From NCBI RefSeq assembly GCF_000504245.1, contig NZ_KI632509.1, forward strand, positions 4,801,502 to 4,865,501: a DNA stretch of 64,000 nt. The letters are read 5' to 3'. Source of the DNA: Haloechinothrix halophila YIM 93223. Its GTDB lineage: Bacteria > Actinomycetota > Actinomycetes > Mycobacteriales > Pseudonocardiaceae. Numbering within the stretch: the first letter of the stretch is position 1; every line of letters begins with the position of its first letter. The translations under genes were made by a program, and so were the position numbers. Positions 17,153 to 27,207 of this stretch are shown piece after piece. The notes under the pieces are model-generated. The model was not told the DNA's origin. It worked only from the letters and a program-made list of their open reading frames with translations, and ran no database searches.

Positions 17153-17953
17153 ATGAGTGATCACGACTACCACAGTTTCGTCGCCATCGGCGACTCGTTC
17201 ACCGAGGGGATGTCCGACTCCCACCCCGACGGCAGCTACCGAGGCTGGGCGGACCTGCTCGCGGCCCGACTCGCCGAGACCCGTCCCGAGCTGCACTACG
17301 CGAACCTCGCGATCCGGGGCAAGCTGGTCGGACAGATCGCCCAGGAACAGGCTCCCCAGGCGGCCGCGATGGGTGCGGACCTGGTCAGCTTCGCTGGCGG
17401 CGTCAACGACCTCATGCGACCGCGCTGCGACCTGTCCGCCGTCTGCACCCACGTGGAGCAGACCGTGGGACGACTTGCCGCAACGTCGGGCACGTTGGTG
17501 CTGTTCAGGCCCGTCGACCCATCCCGGCGAATGCGCGGCGGCGCGCGCCTCGCACCCCGGCTACACCGGCTGACCGCGCTGGTGACCGAGCTGGCCGAAC
17601 GGCACAAAGCCGTCGTCGTCGACCTCGCTTCGGCACGAGTCTTCGACGACCCTCGGCTGTGGGCCGACGACCGCATCCACCTCAACGGCGAGGGTCACCG
17701 CAGGGTCGCCGAGGCCGTCAGCCAGGCGATCGGCCTCGCACCGCGCTTCGACTGGCAAGCGTCGCTACCACCGATGGGCCGTGCGAGCTGGACCGAACAG
17801 CGACTCGCCGACGCCCGGTGGGCGCGCGTCCACCTACTGCCCTGGATAGGCAGGCGGCTGACCGGCCGGTCCTCCGGCGACGGGCTCACTCCCAAGCGCC
17901 CCAGCCTCGCGCCACTCCGCATGGACGTCAGCGACATCGGTGACTCCGGTTGA
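17153..17953 (+). CDS. SGNH/GDSL-family hydrolase
   Basis: A 266-residue esterase-type protein with the SGNH blocks in order: GDSFTEG (catalytic Ser), NLAIRGKLVGQI (Gly block), GGVNDLMRPRC (Asn block) and DRIHLNGEGHRRVA (Asp and His). No signal peptide is evident, so it acts in the cytosol; members hydrolyse acyl esters of lipids or small molecules. ATG 17153 is chosen because the protein then begins right at the first SGNH strand. No ribosome site precedes it but TAAGCT lies ten bases upstream, so the message may be leaderless. Tandem hairpins follow the gene. Confidence 0.88.
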   Translation: MSDHDYHSFVAIGDSFTEGMSDSHPDGSYRGWADLLAARLAETRPELHYANLAIRGKLVGQIAQEQAPQAAAMGADLVSFAGGVNDLMRPRCDLSAVCTHVEQTVGRLAATSGTLVLFRPVDPSRRMRGGARLAPRLHRLTALVTELAERHKAVVVDLASARVFDDPRLWADDRIHLNGEGHRRVAEAVSQAIGLAPRFDWQASLPPMGRASWTEQRLADARWARVHLLPWIGRRLTGRSSGDGLTPKRPSLAPLRMDVSDIGDSG

Positions 17954-18054
17954 GACACCGCGGCAACCGGGGACAACAACTGAGACAGCGATTACTCCAA
18001 TGGCACTACCCAACCCCGTGCACGTGCATATTACTTTTCATGTAGGATCACTCG

Positions 18055-18117
18055 TGCCGGTCGACCCCCAGGGCCGGCATACGCCCCCGGCGCCCCCTCC
18101 CCCCTCGGCGCCGGGGG
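18055..18117 (+). terminator. Two tandem GC hairpins after the GDSL gene
   Basis: TGCCGG/CCGGCA arms at 18055-18060 and 18074-18079 are followed by an 11-bp perfect stem, CCCCCGGCGCC (18084-18094) with GGCGCCGGGGG (18107-18117). The run after it, CCCTTTATG, is only weakly T-rich. It probably ends the GDSL transcript; attenuation of the next gene is also possible. Confidence 0.5.
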
Positions 18118-18207
18118 CCCTTTATGTCTGGCTCAATCCTCGGCGCCGCCACGCCAAACTCCCAGGCCCTGCAAGCGATTTCGAGCACTGCGCTACGCTC
18201 CCGGGCC

Positions 18208-18390
18208 ATGCGCACGCTGAACCCGCTGCGGTGTGTCTCCCGGCTCGCCGACTCCTTCGAAGAGCGTGGCGTATATGTGCCCGGCATCGATGGGGGACCC
18301 GTTCAGCCGTGGCGGGAATTCGGCTGGGCCATCGTCGGCTGGATCTTCACGATCGGTCTCTTCGTTCTTTTCTTCGCCTTGGCGACCTGA
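18208..18390 (+). CDS. Small hypothetical protein with one C-terminal membrane helix
   Basis: A 60-residue frame beginning MRTLNPLRCVSRLADSFEE and ending in one hydrophobic helix (WAIVGWIFTIGLFVLFFALA), which predicts a tail-anchored membrane protein. Codon use is like that of neighbours. The frame extends up to ATG 18124, but that part looks non-coding and abuts the hairpin. No family is recognised and no ribosome site is clear, so the call rests on the amphipathic-plus-membrane layout alone. Confidence 0.45.
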   Translation: MRTLNPLRCVSRLADSFEERGVYVPGIDGGPVQPWREFGWAIVGWIFTIGLFVLFFALAT

Positions 18391-18601
18391 GTCGCAACGG
18401 CCGGCATGACGGCCTTTCACATCTTCGTCCTAGGAATTCCACTCGATTTCGTGAGCGCCGTCACCGACAACGACGATCGGATTACGGGATGGCCACGGGC
18501 GTACACCAGGTCCGACTCAACGCGGCTTCCCGACTCGCCACTGCGAGCTATAACGTCCAGAGTTGTGACTAGCCGGTTTTTGTACTGGTGACCGCAAAGT
18601 C

Positions 18602-18619
18602 CTGTTACGTCCGTAACAG
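18602..18619. promoter_or_regulatory. 18-bp palindrome before the lipoprotein gene
   Basis: CTGTTACG-TC-CGTAACAG has perfect eight-base arms and lies 28 bases before GTG 18648, just upstream of the ribosome site. Position and symmetry suit a dimeric repressor site in the leader. No regulator is adjacent. Confidence 0.45.
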
Positions 18620-18647
18620 TCACCGCTCACGAGAAGGAGTGACCCCT

Positions 18648-19187
18648 GTGCGCAGACCCGTGAGGGTTGCGATCGCGTGCGCGTTGCTCGCAGGCGTCGT
18701 CGCCGGAGCTACCGCGTGTGAGTCCGCGGAGGGGGATGCGGCGGAGGACTCCACATCAGCCAGCCCGTCGTCCGACGGACCCGCGCCAGGGACCGGCGAG
18801 CAGGCATTCGGCGACCGGTTCACCTTCCTGAACGGCCTGTCAGTCACGGTGTCACGGCCGAAGTCGTTCACCCCGAGCGACACGGCCTATCCCGACTCGC
18901 CGCGCGCGGTCGCGTTCGAGATCGTCATCCAGAACGGCACCGAGTGGCCGTACCACCTCTCCGACTTGTCGATCACGACGTGGATCGGCGGCGACCAGAG
19001 CCCCGAGCTGATAGACACCACCCAGGGCTACAACGGCATCGTTGACATCGACGCCGAAGTTCCTGTGGCCCGTAAGACCCGCATGACGTTGGCCTACGCC
19101 GCCGACCGAGACGCCGATGCCGTCCGGCTGCGGATCCGCCCCAAGCCCGACGCCTCGGCGACGGTGACCTACGTCGGTCAGGGGTAG
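18648..19187 (+). CDS. Secreted lipoprotein, DUF4352-like
   Basis: A 179-residue protein with a lipoprotein signal: RRPVRVAIACALLAGVVAGATAC, with Cys24 in the lipobox ATAC, then a Ser/Glu/Pro-rich linker and a beta-rich domain (NGLSVTVSRPKSF, RAVAFEIVIQNGTEW, RIRPKPDASATVTYVGQG). The build resembles DUF4352/Telomeric-repeat-like immunoglobulin lipoproteins of actinomycetes, of unknown role outside the membrane. The GTG 18648 start has GAAGGAG eight bases upstream; the longer frame from 18588 would bury the signal peptide. A palindrome in its leader suggests its own regulator. Confidence 0.8.
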   Translation: MRRPVRVAIACALLAGVVAGATACESAEGDAAEDSTSASPSSDGPAPGTGEQAFGDRFTFLNGLSVTVSRPKSFTPSDTAYPDSPRAVAFEIVIQNGTEWPYHLSDLSITTWIGGDQSPELIDTTQGYNGIVDIDAEVPVARKTRMTLAYAADRDADAVRLRIRPKPDASATVTYVGQG

Positions 19188-19191
19188 CCGG

Positions 19192-19197
19192 TAATCT
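19192..19197 (+). promoter_or_regulatory. TAATCT -10 hexamer, leaderless start of the peroxiredoxin gene
   Basis: TAATCT is separated from GTG 19205 by exactly seven bases and there is no ribosome site, so transcription likely begins at the start codon. The same layout recurs across the window. Confidence 0.55.
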
Positions 19198-19204
19198 CGC
19201 TCGC

Positions 19205-19681
19205 GTGACTGAACAAACTCGACTTCAGGTTGGCGACCCCGCCCCCGATTTCTCGCTGACCAGCAGTGATGGCACGCAGGTAACCCTGTCCGACTTCCGG
19301 GGCACGTCGGTCATCGTCTACTTCTACCCCAAAGCCGCCACGCCCGGCTGCACCAAGCAGGCGTGCGACTTCACCGATAACCTGGCTCTCCTGGGCGACG
19401 CGGGCTACGAGGTGCTTGGCATCTCCCCCGACTCACCGGAGAAGCTGGCGCGGTTCGTCGAGGACGAAAAGCTGCGCATCACGCTGCTGTCCGATCCCGA
19501 GAAGCAGGTGCTCACCGAGTGGGGCGCCTTCGGGGAGAAGAAGAACTACGGCAAGGTGGTGCAGGGCGTGATCCGCTCGACCTTCGTGGTCGACCCGGAT
19601 GGCACGCTCGCCGAGGCCCGCTACAACGTCAAGGCAACCGGACACGTCGCGAAACTCATCAAGGATCTCAAGATCGCGTGA
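19205..19681 (+). CDS. bcp: Thioredoxin-dependent thiol peroxidase (bacterioferritin comigratory protein)
   Basis: A 158-residue peroxiredoxin of the BCP/PrxQ class: VGDPAPDFSLTSSDG, the active site YFYPKAATPGCTKQACDF with peroxidatic Cys and a second Cys five residues later in the position of the resolving Cys, and a conserved Arg in GVIRSTFVVDPDG. It reduces organic and hydrogen peroxides in the cytosol with thioredoxin as donor. Length is normal. It sits 17 bp after the lipoprotein gene but has its own leaderless-type promoter. A perfect ten-base inverted repeat follows the stop. Confidence 0.95.
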   Translation: MTEQTRLQVGDPAPDFSLTSSDGTQVTLSDFRGTSVIVYFYPKAATPGCTKQACDFTDNLALLGDAGYEVLGISPDSPEKLARFVEDEKLRITLLSDPEKQVLTEWGAFGEKKNYGKVVQGVIRSTFVVDPDGTLAEARYNVKATGHVAKLIKDLKIA

Positions 19682-19687
19682 GCTATC

Positions 19688-19723
19688 GCCCGCGCGCCGC
19701 GACACCCCACCGTGCGCGCGGGC
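19688..19723. terminator. Inverted repeat between convergent bcp and rdgB
   Basis: GCCCGCGCGC (19688-19697) and GCGCGCGGGC (19714-19723) form a perfect ten-base stem a few bases after the bcp stop. It has no T-run, as is common for actinomycete terminators. Confidence 0.5.
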
Positions 19724-19823
19724 GCCACGCGCGCCTCCACCCGCCGAGCGTCAACCAGACCAGGTAGATCAGACGCGGAATGACGCTGGGCGTGCAGGCC
19801 AATGCGCGTCGGGACGCGCGTCG

Positions 19824-20432
19824 TCAGCCTTCGGCGAGGGCGCGCAGGTGCGGCAGCAGCGCGCGCAACGCTCTACCCCGGTGCGAGTGCTCGTCCTTCT
19901 CGGCGGAGTTCAGTTCGGCGGAAGTGCGCCGCTCCCCCTCCGGCACGAAGATCGGGTCGTACCCGAAGCCGTTCTCCCCGCGGGGCTCACGGGTGAGCGT
20001 GCCAGGCCAGCGGCCCCGGACAACGGTTTCCGAGCCGTCCGGTGTCACCAGCGCCGCCGCGCACACGAACGCGGCCCCCCTGCGGTCATCGGGAACGTCG
20101 GTGAGCTGATCGAGCACCAGCCGCAGGTTGGCATCGTCGTCGCCGTGCCTCCCCGCCCAGCGCGCCGAGAGCACGCCGGGCATGTCGTTCAGTGCGGCCA
20201 CCGTCAACCCGGAGTCGTCCGCGACGGCGGCCAACCCGGTAGCCGCGACGGCATCGCGTGCCTTGGCCAGCGCGTTGCCCTCGAAGGTCGGCTCCGTCTC
20301 CGGCGCCTCGGCGAACGGCTCGACGTCGCCGAGACCGATGACCTCAAGCTCCGCGACACCCTCGGCAGCGAGAATGCGGCGCAGCTCGTCGAGTTTCTTG
20401 CTGTTGCGCGTGGCCAGCAGCAGCCTCGTCAC
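19824..20432 (-). CDS. rdgB: XTP/dITP diphosphatase (non-canonical purine NTP pyrophosphatase)
   Basis: A 202-residue HAM1/RdgB enzyme: [14 protein letters not shown] (substrate loop), [33 protein letters not shown] and the C-terminal [10 protein letters not shown]...[17 protein letters not shown]. It hydrolyses dITP, XTP and ITP to monophosphates and keeps deaminated purines out of nucleic acid. GTG 20432 gives the family N-terminus and overlaps the rph stop by four bases, so translation is coupled. The rph-rdgB pair is conserved in actinobacteria. Confidence 0.95.
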   Translation of the reverse strand: MTRLLLATRNSKKLDELRRILAAEGVAELEVIGLGDVEPFAEAPETEPTFEGNALAKARDAVAATGLAAVADDSGLTVAALNDMPGVLSARWAGRHGDDDANLRLVLDQLTDVPDDRRGAAFVCAAALVTPDGSETVVRGRWPGTLTREPRGENGFGYDPIFVPEGERRTSAELNSAEKDEHSHRGRALRALLPHLRALAEG

Positions 20433-21241
20433 TTGCTCGCCTTCGACTTCTTCTCGTTCTTGTCCTTCTTCTCGTTCTTCTGCGGCTGCGGCTCCGGTTC
20501 GGGCAACTCGCCCGGGTAGGGCTGCTTCAGCACCTCGGCCTGCTTGGTGCTCAGCTCGGCGCACCCAGCCAGCGCCATGTCGAGCATGGTGTCCATCGTG
20601 GAGCGGGTGAACGTCGCGCCCTCCGCGGTGCCCTGCACCTCGATCAATGTGCCGGAGTCGGTAGCGACGACGTTCATGTCGACCTCGGCGCGGGCGTCTT
20701 CCTCGTAAGGCAGGTCGAGCCGCACCCTGCCATCGACGACGCCGACACTGATCGCGGACACCCCGCTGGCCAGTGGCTGCGGATCAGCGAGCCGACCGGC
20801 TGCCGCCAGCCAGTTGATCGCATCCGCGAGCGCCACGTAGCCGCCGGTAATGGCGGCCGTGCGAGTGCCGCCATCGGCCTGGATGACGTCGCAGTCGATG
20901 ACGATCGTGTTCTCGCCCAGCGCGGCGAGGTCGATGCACGCCCGCAGCGACCTGCCGATCAGCCGGGAGATCTCGTGCGTGCGCCCGCCGATCTTGCCTT
21001 TCACGGACTCGCGGGCGCTGCGCGTGTTGGTGCTCGACGGCAGCATCGCGTACTCGGCGGTCACCCAACCAAGCCCGGAGCCGGTGCGCCAGCGCGGCAC
21101 GCCCTCGGACACGCTCGCCGCGCACAACACCCTGGTGTTGCCGAACTCGATCAGCACGGACCCCGCGGGCCACTTCTGGAAGCCCCGGGTGATCCTCACA
21201 TCGCGGAGTGCGTCGTCTTCTCTGCCATCTGCTCTCACCAC
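20429..21241 (-). CDS. rph: Ribonuclease PH
   Basis: A 270-residue phosphorolytic 3'-5' exoribonuclease that trims tRNA 3' ends. Motifs: [46 protein letters not shown], the phosphate-binding [16 protein letters not shown], and [24 protein letters not shown]. The normal fold ends near residue 240; the rest is a Lys/Glu/Pro tail ([13 protein letters not shown]) that may bind RNA or be disordered. GTG 21241 lies eight bases after TAGGCT (minus strand), so the message may be leaderless. It is coupled to rdgB. Confidence 0.95.
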   Translation of the reverse strand: MVRADGREDDALRDVRITRGFQKWPAGSVLIEFGNTRVLCAASVSEGVPRWRTGSGLGWVTAEYAMLPSSTNTRSARESVKGKIGGRTHEISRLIGRSLRACIDLAALGENTIVIDCDVIQADGGTRTAAITGGYVALADAINWLAAAGRLADPQPLASGVSAISVGVVDGRVRLDLPYEEDARAEVDMNVVATDSGTLIEVQGTAEGATFTRSTMDTMLDMALAGCAELSTKQAEVLKQPYPGELPEPEPQPQKNEKKDKNEKKSKASK

Positions 21242-21301
21242 GATGAGTCAGCCTACGAGCCGGACAATCGCGCCATGCGGGGTGGGTGGGTGTTGCCCGG
21301 C

Positions 21302-22069
21302 TCAGATGTCGTAGGTGGCGCCCTGTTCGACCAGCTCAAGCGGGCCATCGAACGTCGTCCGCGCCTCGGCGTAGATCTTGGCGCGGTCGGTCCACGGCGC
21401 GACATGGGTGAGCAGCAGCCGCCGTGCGCCGGTCCGGTGCGCGAGCTGGCCCGCCTCCACCCCGGACAGGTGAACACCGAGCGGCCGGTCGTCGGCGTCG
21501 GTCCAGGACGCCTCGCTGAGCAGCACGTCGACGTCGCGCGCCAACTCGTCCAGCGCGGGGCACACTCCGGTGTCGCCGGTGTAAGCGAGCGTGGTGCCGC
21601 CGTGGCTGATACGCAGCCCATACGCGGGCGTCGGGTGCAGCACCTCGTACGCGGTGACCTCGAACGGACCAATCGCGAACGGTTCGAGCGGCAGCGGGTG
21701 GAACTGGTAGACGTCACCGAGGTCGGTCTCGGCACGCTCCGGTTCGTTCGGCGCGTACAGGTTGACCAGCCGCTGCTCGGTGTCCGCCGGCCCGTAGACC
21801 GGCAGCCGCACCGGCCTGCCGTCCGGCCAGTGCGGGTGGTAACGCCGGATGACCGTCAGCGCGCCGAAGTCAGCGCAGTGGTCGGGGTGCAAGTGCGAGA
21901 AGACCAGCGCATCGAGGTCAAACGGGCTGCGATACGACTGGAGCTGCGACAACGTGCCGTTGCCGAGTTCGAGCCCGAGCACGAAGCCATCCGCCTCGAG
22001 CAGGTAGCCGGAGGCGTTGGTGTTCGGTCCAGGCACGCTGCCCGCGCACCCGAGAATGGTCAAACGCAC
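21302..22069 (-). CDS. MBL-fold metallohydrolase (Rv1339-like)
   Basis: A 255-residue metallo-beta-lactamase-fold protein: ILGCAGSVPGPNTNASGYLLE, the metal motif FSHLHPDHCAD, a third ligand region in TTLAYTGDTG and LLLTHVAPW near the end. By position it matches mycobacterial Rv1339, reported to act on cyclic nucleotides (cAMP phosphodiesterase-like), but the fold also covers RNase Z-like and phosphodiesterase enzymes. GTG 22069 begins the first beta-strand; the frame extends 150 codons upstream through murI antisense sequence, which is not credible. Confidence 0.88.
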   Translation of the reverse strand: MRLTILGCAGSVPGPNTNASGYLLEADGFVLGLELGNGTLSQLQSYRSPFDLDALVFSHLHPDHCADFGALTVIRRYHPHWPDGRPVRLPVYGPADTEQRLVNLYAPNEPERAETDLGDVYQFHPLPLEPFAIGPFEVTAYEVLHPTPAYGLRISHGGTTLAYTGDTGVCPALDELARDVDVLLSEASWTDADDRPLGVHLSGVEAGQLAHRTGARRLLLTHVAPWTDRAKIYAEARTTFDGPLELVEQGATYDI

Positions 22070-22166
22070 GTGCCTACCCTGCCATGCGAACGCCGATCCG
22101 CGAATGACCGCCAACACGTCGCGATGGGTTTCACTCTGCTGCGAGTATCCATGTGACGTGGTGTGG

Positions 22167-22991
22167 TCACGCCATGGTGAGCTCGAACCCCGGTGGCGCC
22201 CCGAGGAAACGTCTGGCGAGTTTGTTGAACCGCTCCGGCTCGCCGGTGGCGAGGAACTCGTGCTTCGGCTGCTCGCCGGACGGCTCCGCGAGCAGGTCGG
22301 CCTCGGTGAGCACCCGAACGACGTCCTTCGCGGTCTCCTCGGCGCTGGACACGAGGGTGACGTCCTGTCCCATGACGATCTGCAGCACCCCGGTGAGCAG
22401 CGGGTAGTGCGTGCAGCCGAGTACCAGCGTGTCGACCTCGGCCGCGAGCAGCGGCTCAAGATAGCCCTGCGCGAGCCCGAGCACCTGACGGCCGGAGGTG
22501 GTGCCGCGCTCGACGAAGTCGACGAACCTGGGGCAGGCAACGCTGGTCACGCTGATGTGGTTCGCGGCATGAAAGGCGTCATCGTAGGCGCGGGAGCGGA
22601 TGGTGCCCTCGGTACCGATGACCCCGACCCTGCCAGTGTGGGTCGCGGCGACCGCCCTGCGCACCGCGGGCAGCACGACCTCCACTACCGGGACGTCGTA
22701 GCGTTCTCGCGCATCCCGCAGGCACGCGGCTGATGCGGTGTTACACGCGATGACCAGCGCCTTCACGCCGCCCGCCACCATGCTGTCCATCGCGGCGAGG
22801 GCCAGCTCCCGCACCCGCGCGATCGGCAACGGGCCGTAGGGGGTGTGGGCGGTGTCGCCGAGGTAGCGCACGCGCTCGGCGGGCAACTGGTCGAGGATCG
22901 CCCGCGCCACGGTCAGGCCGCCGACGCCGGAGTCGAAGATGCCGATCGGCGCGTCGGTGCTGGTGGCAAGGGGGGCAGGGGAAGCGCTCAC
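22167..22991 (-). CDS. murI: Glutamate racemase
   Basis: A 274-residue enzyme that makes D-glutamate for peptidoglycan. Both catalytic cysteines are present: [10 protein letters not shown] and LGCTHYPLL, with the N-terminal [15 protein letters not shown] and DTAHTPYGP. The start GTG 22991 overlaps the rhomboid gene stop by four bases. Normal length is about 260-270. The order rhomboid-murI-MBL-rph-rdgB is that of M. tuberculosis. Confidence 0.96.
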   Translation of the reverse strand: MSASPAPLATSTDAPIGIFDSGVGGLTVARAILDQLPAERVRYLGDTAHTPYGPLPIARVRELALAAMDSMVAGGVKALVIACNTASAACLRDARERYDVPVVEVVLPAVRRAVAATHTGRVGVIGTEGTIRSRAYDDAFHAANHISVTSVACPRFVDFVERGTTSGRQVLGLAQGYLEPLLAAEVDTLVLGCTHYPLLTGVLQIVMGQDVTLVSSAEETAKDVVRVLTEADLLAEPSGEQPKHEFLATGEPERFNKLARRFLGAPPGFELTMA

Positions 22992-23653
22992 GCGCCGAGA
23001 TTACCCGGCAGCGTGGCGCCAGCCGGACGTGCGGGCGGCCTGGTGGGGCGGTCCGCGCGGGCGACCAGCCACGCGGCGAGTACCCCGGCCACCGCGCCGA
23101 ACAGGTGTCCCTGCCAGGAGACGTTGCCCGCAACGGTGGGCAACACCCCCCAGAACATCCCGCCGTAGACGAAGAACAGCACGGCGGCAAGCACCAACTG
23201 CCCTACCGACCGGTTGAAAATGCCTCTGACCAGCAGGAACGCCAGCCAACCGAAGGCGAGGCCGGACGCGCCGATGGTGACGGCGTCCGATGGGCCGACC
23301 AGCCATACGCCCAGTCCGCTGAACAGCCAGACCGTCGCGGTCACCGCGATCCACTGGCCGATGCCGCCGGACATCACCAGAAATCCGAACAGCGCCACCG
23401 GGACGGTGTTGGCCACCACGTGCCCCCAAGGGCCATGCAGCATCGGCGCCCACAGCACGCCGTCCAGCCCGGACAGCGTGCGCGCCTGGATGCCTTCTTG
23501 CTGCAGGTTGGTGGGCAGAATGCGATCGACGACCTCGATGACGTAGAGCAGCATCGTGAACGAGGCCGCGAACAGCACGGCAACGAACGGCCGCGGCGGC
23601 AGGACCCGCTTGGCGGGGTCGGTCCGCCTGACCTGCGTCGGGGTCGCGTTCAT
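22988..23653 (-). CDS. Rhomboid-family intramembrane protease
   Basis: A 221-residue polytopic membrane protein with about six helices. The nucleophile motif is GASGLAFGW and the partner His is in [38 protein letters not shown] is the conserved second-helix His/Asn region. It corresponds to Rv1337. It cleaves membrane proteins within the bilayer; substrates are unknown. ATG 23653 follows TAGCCT by six bases, so the message may be leaderless. The C-terminal Pro/Arg tail is cytoplasmic. Confidence 0.9.
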   Translation of the reverse strand: MNATPTQVRRTDPAKRVLPPRPFVAVLFAASFTMLLYVIEVVDRILPTNLQQEGIQARTLSGLDGVLWAPMLHGPWGHVVANTVPVALFGFLVMSGGIGQWIAVTATVWLFSGLGVWLVGPSDAVTIGASGLAFGWLAFLLVRGIFNRSVGQLVLAAVLFFVYGGMFWGVLPTVAGNVSWQGHLFGAVAGVLAAWLVARADRPTRPPARPAGATLPGNLGA

Positions 23654-23699
23654 ACCCCCAGGCTACGGATTCTCGCGCGCATCGGCCGCGGGGTGCCGG

Positions 23700-24974
23700 T
23701 CAGCCGGTGCCCTCGTCGGGATCACATCCGGGCGACGCCCGCGGATTCGTCAGCTCGGCCAACGGCTCAACCTGCCATGGGTCGTCCGGGTCGGGCCGCT
23801 CCGCGAACCATCGGCGGGCATCCTCTTGCCCCATCGTGATCAACTCCTGATGAAACTCAGGGTCGAAGTACAGGTAGCTGAGCAATTCAGCGCGAGCCGG
23901 AGTGTCACCGCCGAGCAGCTGCCCGAGCAGGCGCGTCGTCGGCGAGCGCAGCCCGCGCCACCCGCCGTACCGCGAGCGGAAGACGTCCCTGCCGAGCTCG
24001 CTGATCGCACCGCGATGCCGGGGCGCGATGAAGATGTACGGCACCTGCCGGTACGGCGCCTTGCCGCGGATTCGCCGGTAGCGGTTGGCCGCGGGCGCGG
24101 TGTCGGTATCCGCGAAGAACAGATTGACATTGCCGAGCCGCACGATGTCCTCGGCGAGCGGGTCACCGAGGGCGCCAGCGAGGAGATGGATCACCCCGTT
24201 GAAGATGTCCGGCTCCGATTCGTCATCGCAGCGCAGGGGGTCCTCCGGGGTGCGGACGGACTCCGTCCCGATCACGACGAGGCGGTCGACGCCGAGGTCG
24301 AGCGCGGGCTTGATCGGGGTGTTGAGCCGAGTTCCGCCGTCGACGTACCAACCACGCGCGTGGTGCGGTGTGCCGACCCATACCGGCGGGAACAACAGCG
24401 GTATCGCCGCCGACGCCCGCAACTGGTCGAACTCGATGCGCGTGGGAACGTAGTCGATCAGGTGCGAGCGGTGCTTGACCCGGGCGGTGTCACTCTCGAC
24501 GAACACCACGGCGCGGCCGGAGCGAGCCGGTGTCGCGACGATCGCGAGCGCATCGGTGACGTGCTGGGCGACGTTGCGGTGCACGCCGTCGAGATTCACC
24601 CACTCCGGCAGCGCGCGGCCGAGTGGTTCCGGATCGAGCAGACTGGACAATTGGACGCCAGGCACGGCCAGCACCTCGCCGAGGTACTGGAACATCCCGA
24701 GCGGTACTTGACGGCTGACCGGCCGAACGATGCGTTCCAGCGAGATCTCCCGCCAGGTCGCCATGCCCGCCTCGGCGACGTCGGCGGCCGCCCGATGGCG
24801 GTTGGCGGCGAGAAACGCGGCGTTCAGCGCGCCGACGCTGTTGCCGACGAACACCGACGGCCGCTGGCCAAGCCGTTCCAGCTCGGGGCCGAGCACGGAC
24901 AGCACGCCCACCTCGTATGCCCCGCGCGCACCTCCCCCACCAAGCACCAAACCGATTCGTTCACGTCGTGCCAT
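23700..24974 (-). CDS. Patatin-like phospholipase family protein
   Basis: A 424-residue serine hydrolase: oxyanion loop LGGGGARGAYEVGVL, nucleophile elbow GNSVGALN and catalytic Asp in YVDGGTRLNTP. Patatin-type enzymes cleave fatty acyl esters of lipids; the C-terminal 100 residues are of unknown use. There is no signal peptide. The gene interrupts the mycobacterial order between cysM and the rhomboid gene. ATG 24974 lies eight bases after GATAAT on the minus strand. Confidence 0.9.
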   Translation of the reverse strand: MARRERIGLVLGGGGARGAYEVGVLSVLGPELERLGQRPSVFVGNSVGALNAAFLAANRHRAAADVAEAGMATWREISLERIVRPVSRQVPLGMFQYLGEVLAVPGVQLSSLLDPEPLGRALPEWVNLDGVHRNVAQHVTDALAIVATPARSGRAVVFVESDTARVKHRSHLIDYVPTRIEFDQLRASAAIPLLFPPVWVGTPHHARGWYVDGGTRLNTPIKPALDLGVDRLVVIGTESVRTPEDPLRCDDESEPDIFNGVIHLLAGALGDPLAEDIVRLGNVNLFFADTDTAPAANRYRRIRGKAPYRQVPYIFIAPRHRGAISELGRDVFRSRYGGWRGLRSPTTRLLGQLLGGDTPARAELLSYLYFDPEFHQELITMGQEDARRWFAERPDPDDPWQVEPLAELTNPRASPGCDPDEGTG

Positions 24975-25045
24975 CAGGCGCCATTATCCGGCAGTGCGCC
25001 GGTTCCCGTCCGGGTTTATGTCGCCAGCCAAACAATCAGGGCGGC

Positions 25046-26280
<1,235 letters not shown>

Positions 26281-26350
26281 GTGGGTTACCTCCGCTAAAT
26301 GGGTTGACGCAATCAACTGACGCTACAAAGGGTGGGTCTATTCCCGCACG

Positions 26351-26833
26351 TCAGGAGTCGGGCTTGTCGTCACTGCCGGTGTTGGCGAACATGTACGACT
26401 CAGTGGGGCTCGCTTCCGGGCTCGCCGCGTCGACGATCTCGACGTCTTCCTCGGTCACGACGCCGTCGACGATGCGATACGACCGGAACTCATGCGTCTC
26501 CGGGTCCCGCGTCGACACCAGCACGTAGTGCGCGTCCGGCTCGGAGGCGTAGGAGATGTCGGTCCGCGACGGGTACGCTTCGGTCGCGGTGTGGGAGTGG
26601 TAGATGACGACGGGAACCTCGTCGTTGGCGTCCATCTCCCGGTACAACTTCAGCAGGTCGAGCGAGTCAAACTCGTAGAACGTCGGCGAACGCGCCGCGT
26701 TGAGCATGGGTATGAAACGCTCGGGGCGGTCGGAACCCTCTGGTCCGGCGATCACCCCGCACGCCTCGTCAGGATGGTCTTTCCTGGCGTGCGCGACGAT
26801 CGCGTCAACGAGGTCGCGGCGGATCTGAAGCAC
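26351..26833 (-). CDS. mec: Mec: JAMM/MPN+ zinc metalloprotease acting on CysO
   Basis: A 160-residue JAMM protease: the acid in HPDEACGVIAG and the zinc motif YHSHTATEAYPSRTDISYA (H-x-H, then Ser and Asp). Mycobacterial Mec cuts newly formed cysteine from the CysO C-terminus; here it may also trim the Met-Arg end of the CysO precursor. A 35-residue acidic tail is beyond the domain. GTG 26833 is six bases after TAGGAT, with GGGAG between. Confidence 0.93.
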   Translation of the reverse strand: MLQIRRDLVDAIVAHARKDHPDEACGVIAGPEGSDRPERFIPMLNAARSPTFYEFDSLDLLKLYREMDANDEVPVVIYHSHTATEAYPSRTDISYASEPDAHYVLVSTRDPETHEFRSYRIVDGVVTEEDVEIVDAASPEASPTESYMFANTGSDDKPDS

Positions 26834-26903
26834 GCTCCCATCCTAAAGGGTGGACACCAAATCCCCACGGGTGTCCGTACCGTGAGACGTCCCACGTCAC
26901 ATC

Positions 26904-26966
26904 GACCGCTTCGCGAGTCGCACCGTATCCCGCGCGAGTCGCACCGTGATCGCCGCGAGTTGCACC
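26904..26966 (-). repeat. 21-bp tandem repeat array A (3 units, minus orientation)
   Basis: On the minus strand each unit is GGTGC(G/A)ACTCGCG plus eight variable bases, with exact 21-bp spacing. It faces array B, with the 82-bp element between them. Confidence 0.85.
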
Positions 26967-27002
26967 TTGGTCCCGGGGACCCGGAACTCGCGGTTTCCAC
27001 TC

Positions 27003-27084
27003 GGCTTCGCCAGGCAAATGGTCACGAGAATCGGACAAACGATGACGAATCCGGCGCGAATCGCGCAATATGCCCGGCGAAGCA
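27003..27084. repeat. 82-bp element with inverted ends, copy 1
   Basis: Ends are GGCTTCGCCAGGCA and TGCCCGGCGAAGCA, near-perfect inverted repeats. Read in reverse it matches the copy at 49539-49620 over all 82 bases without gaps at about 73% identity, including a shared internal GTCCGATTCTCG. Confidence 0.75.
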
Positions 27085-27123
27085 GCTATAATCCTGCAAA
27101 GCGGGTCGGCCACGCTTCGGAAG

Positions 27124-27207
27124 GGTGCGACTCGCGCGGGATAAGGTGCGACTCGCGCGGGATAAGGTGCGACTCGCGCGAATTAGGGTGCGACTCGCGC
27201 GCCGCCT
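27124..27207 (+). repeat. 21-bp tandem repeat array B (4 units)
   Basis: Four units of GGTGCGACTCGCGCG plus six bases (GGATAA in two) at exact 21-bp spacing. The last unit ends inside the stop codon of the GAF regulator gene (CTA at 27206-27208). Confidence 0.88.

Larger units (their letters stand above)
26834..27205. other. Repeat-filled intergenic region upstream of mec
   Basis: About 370 bp with the mec promoter at its left edge. The rest is made of repeats: three minus-oriented 21-bp units (26904-26966), an 82-bp element with inverted ends (27003-27084), and four plus-oriented 21-bp units (27124-27207). Frames running through it are repeat artefacts. Confidence 0.7.

Noticed and set aside
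17940-18572. 210-codon plus-strand frame through the tandem hairpins
   Set aside because: It runs through a strong hairpin, has a Pro/Arg-rich composition and overlaps the better small membrane frame. No ribosome site.
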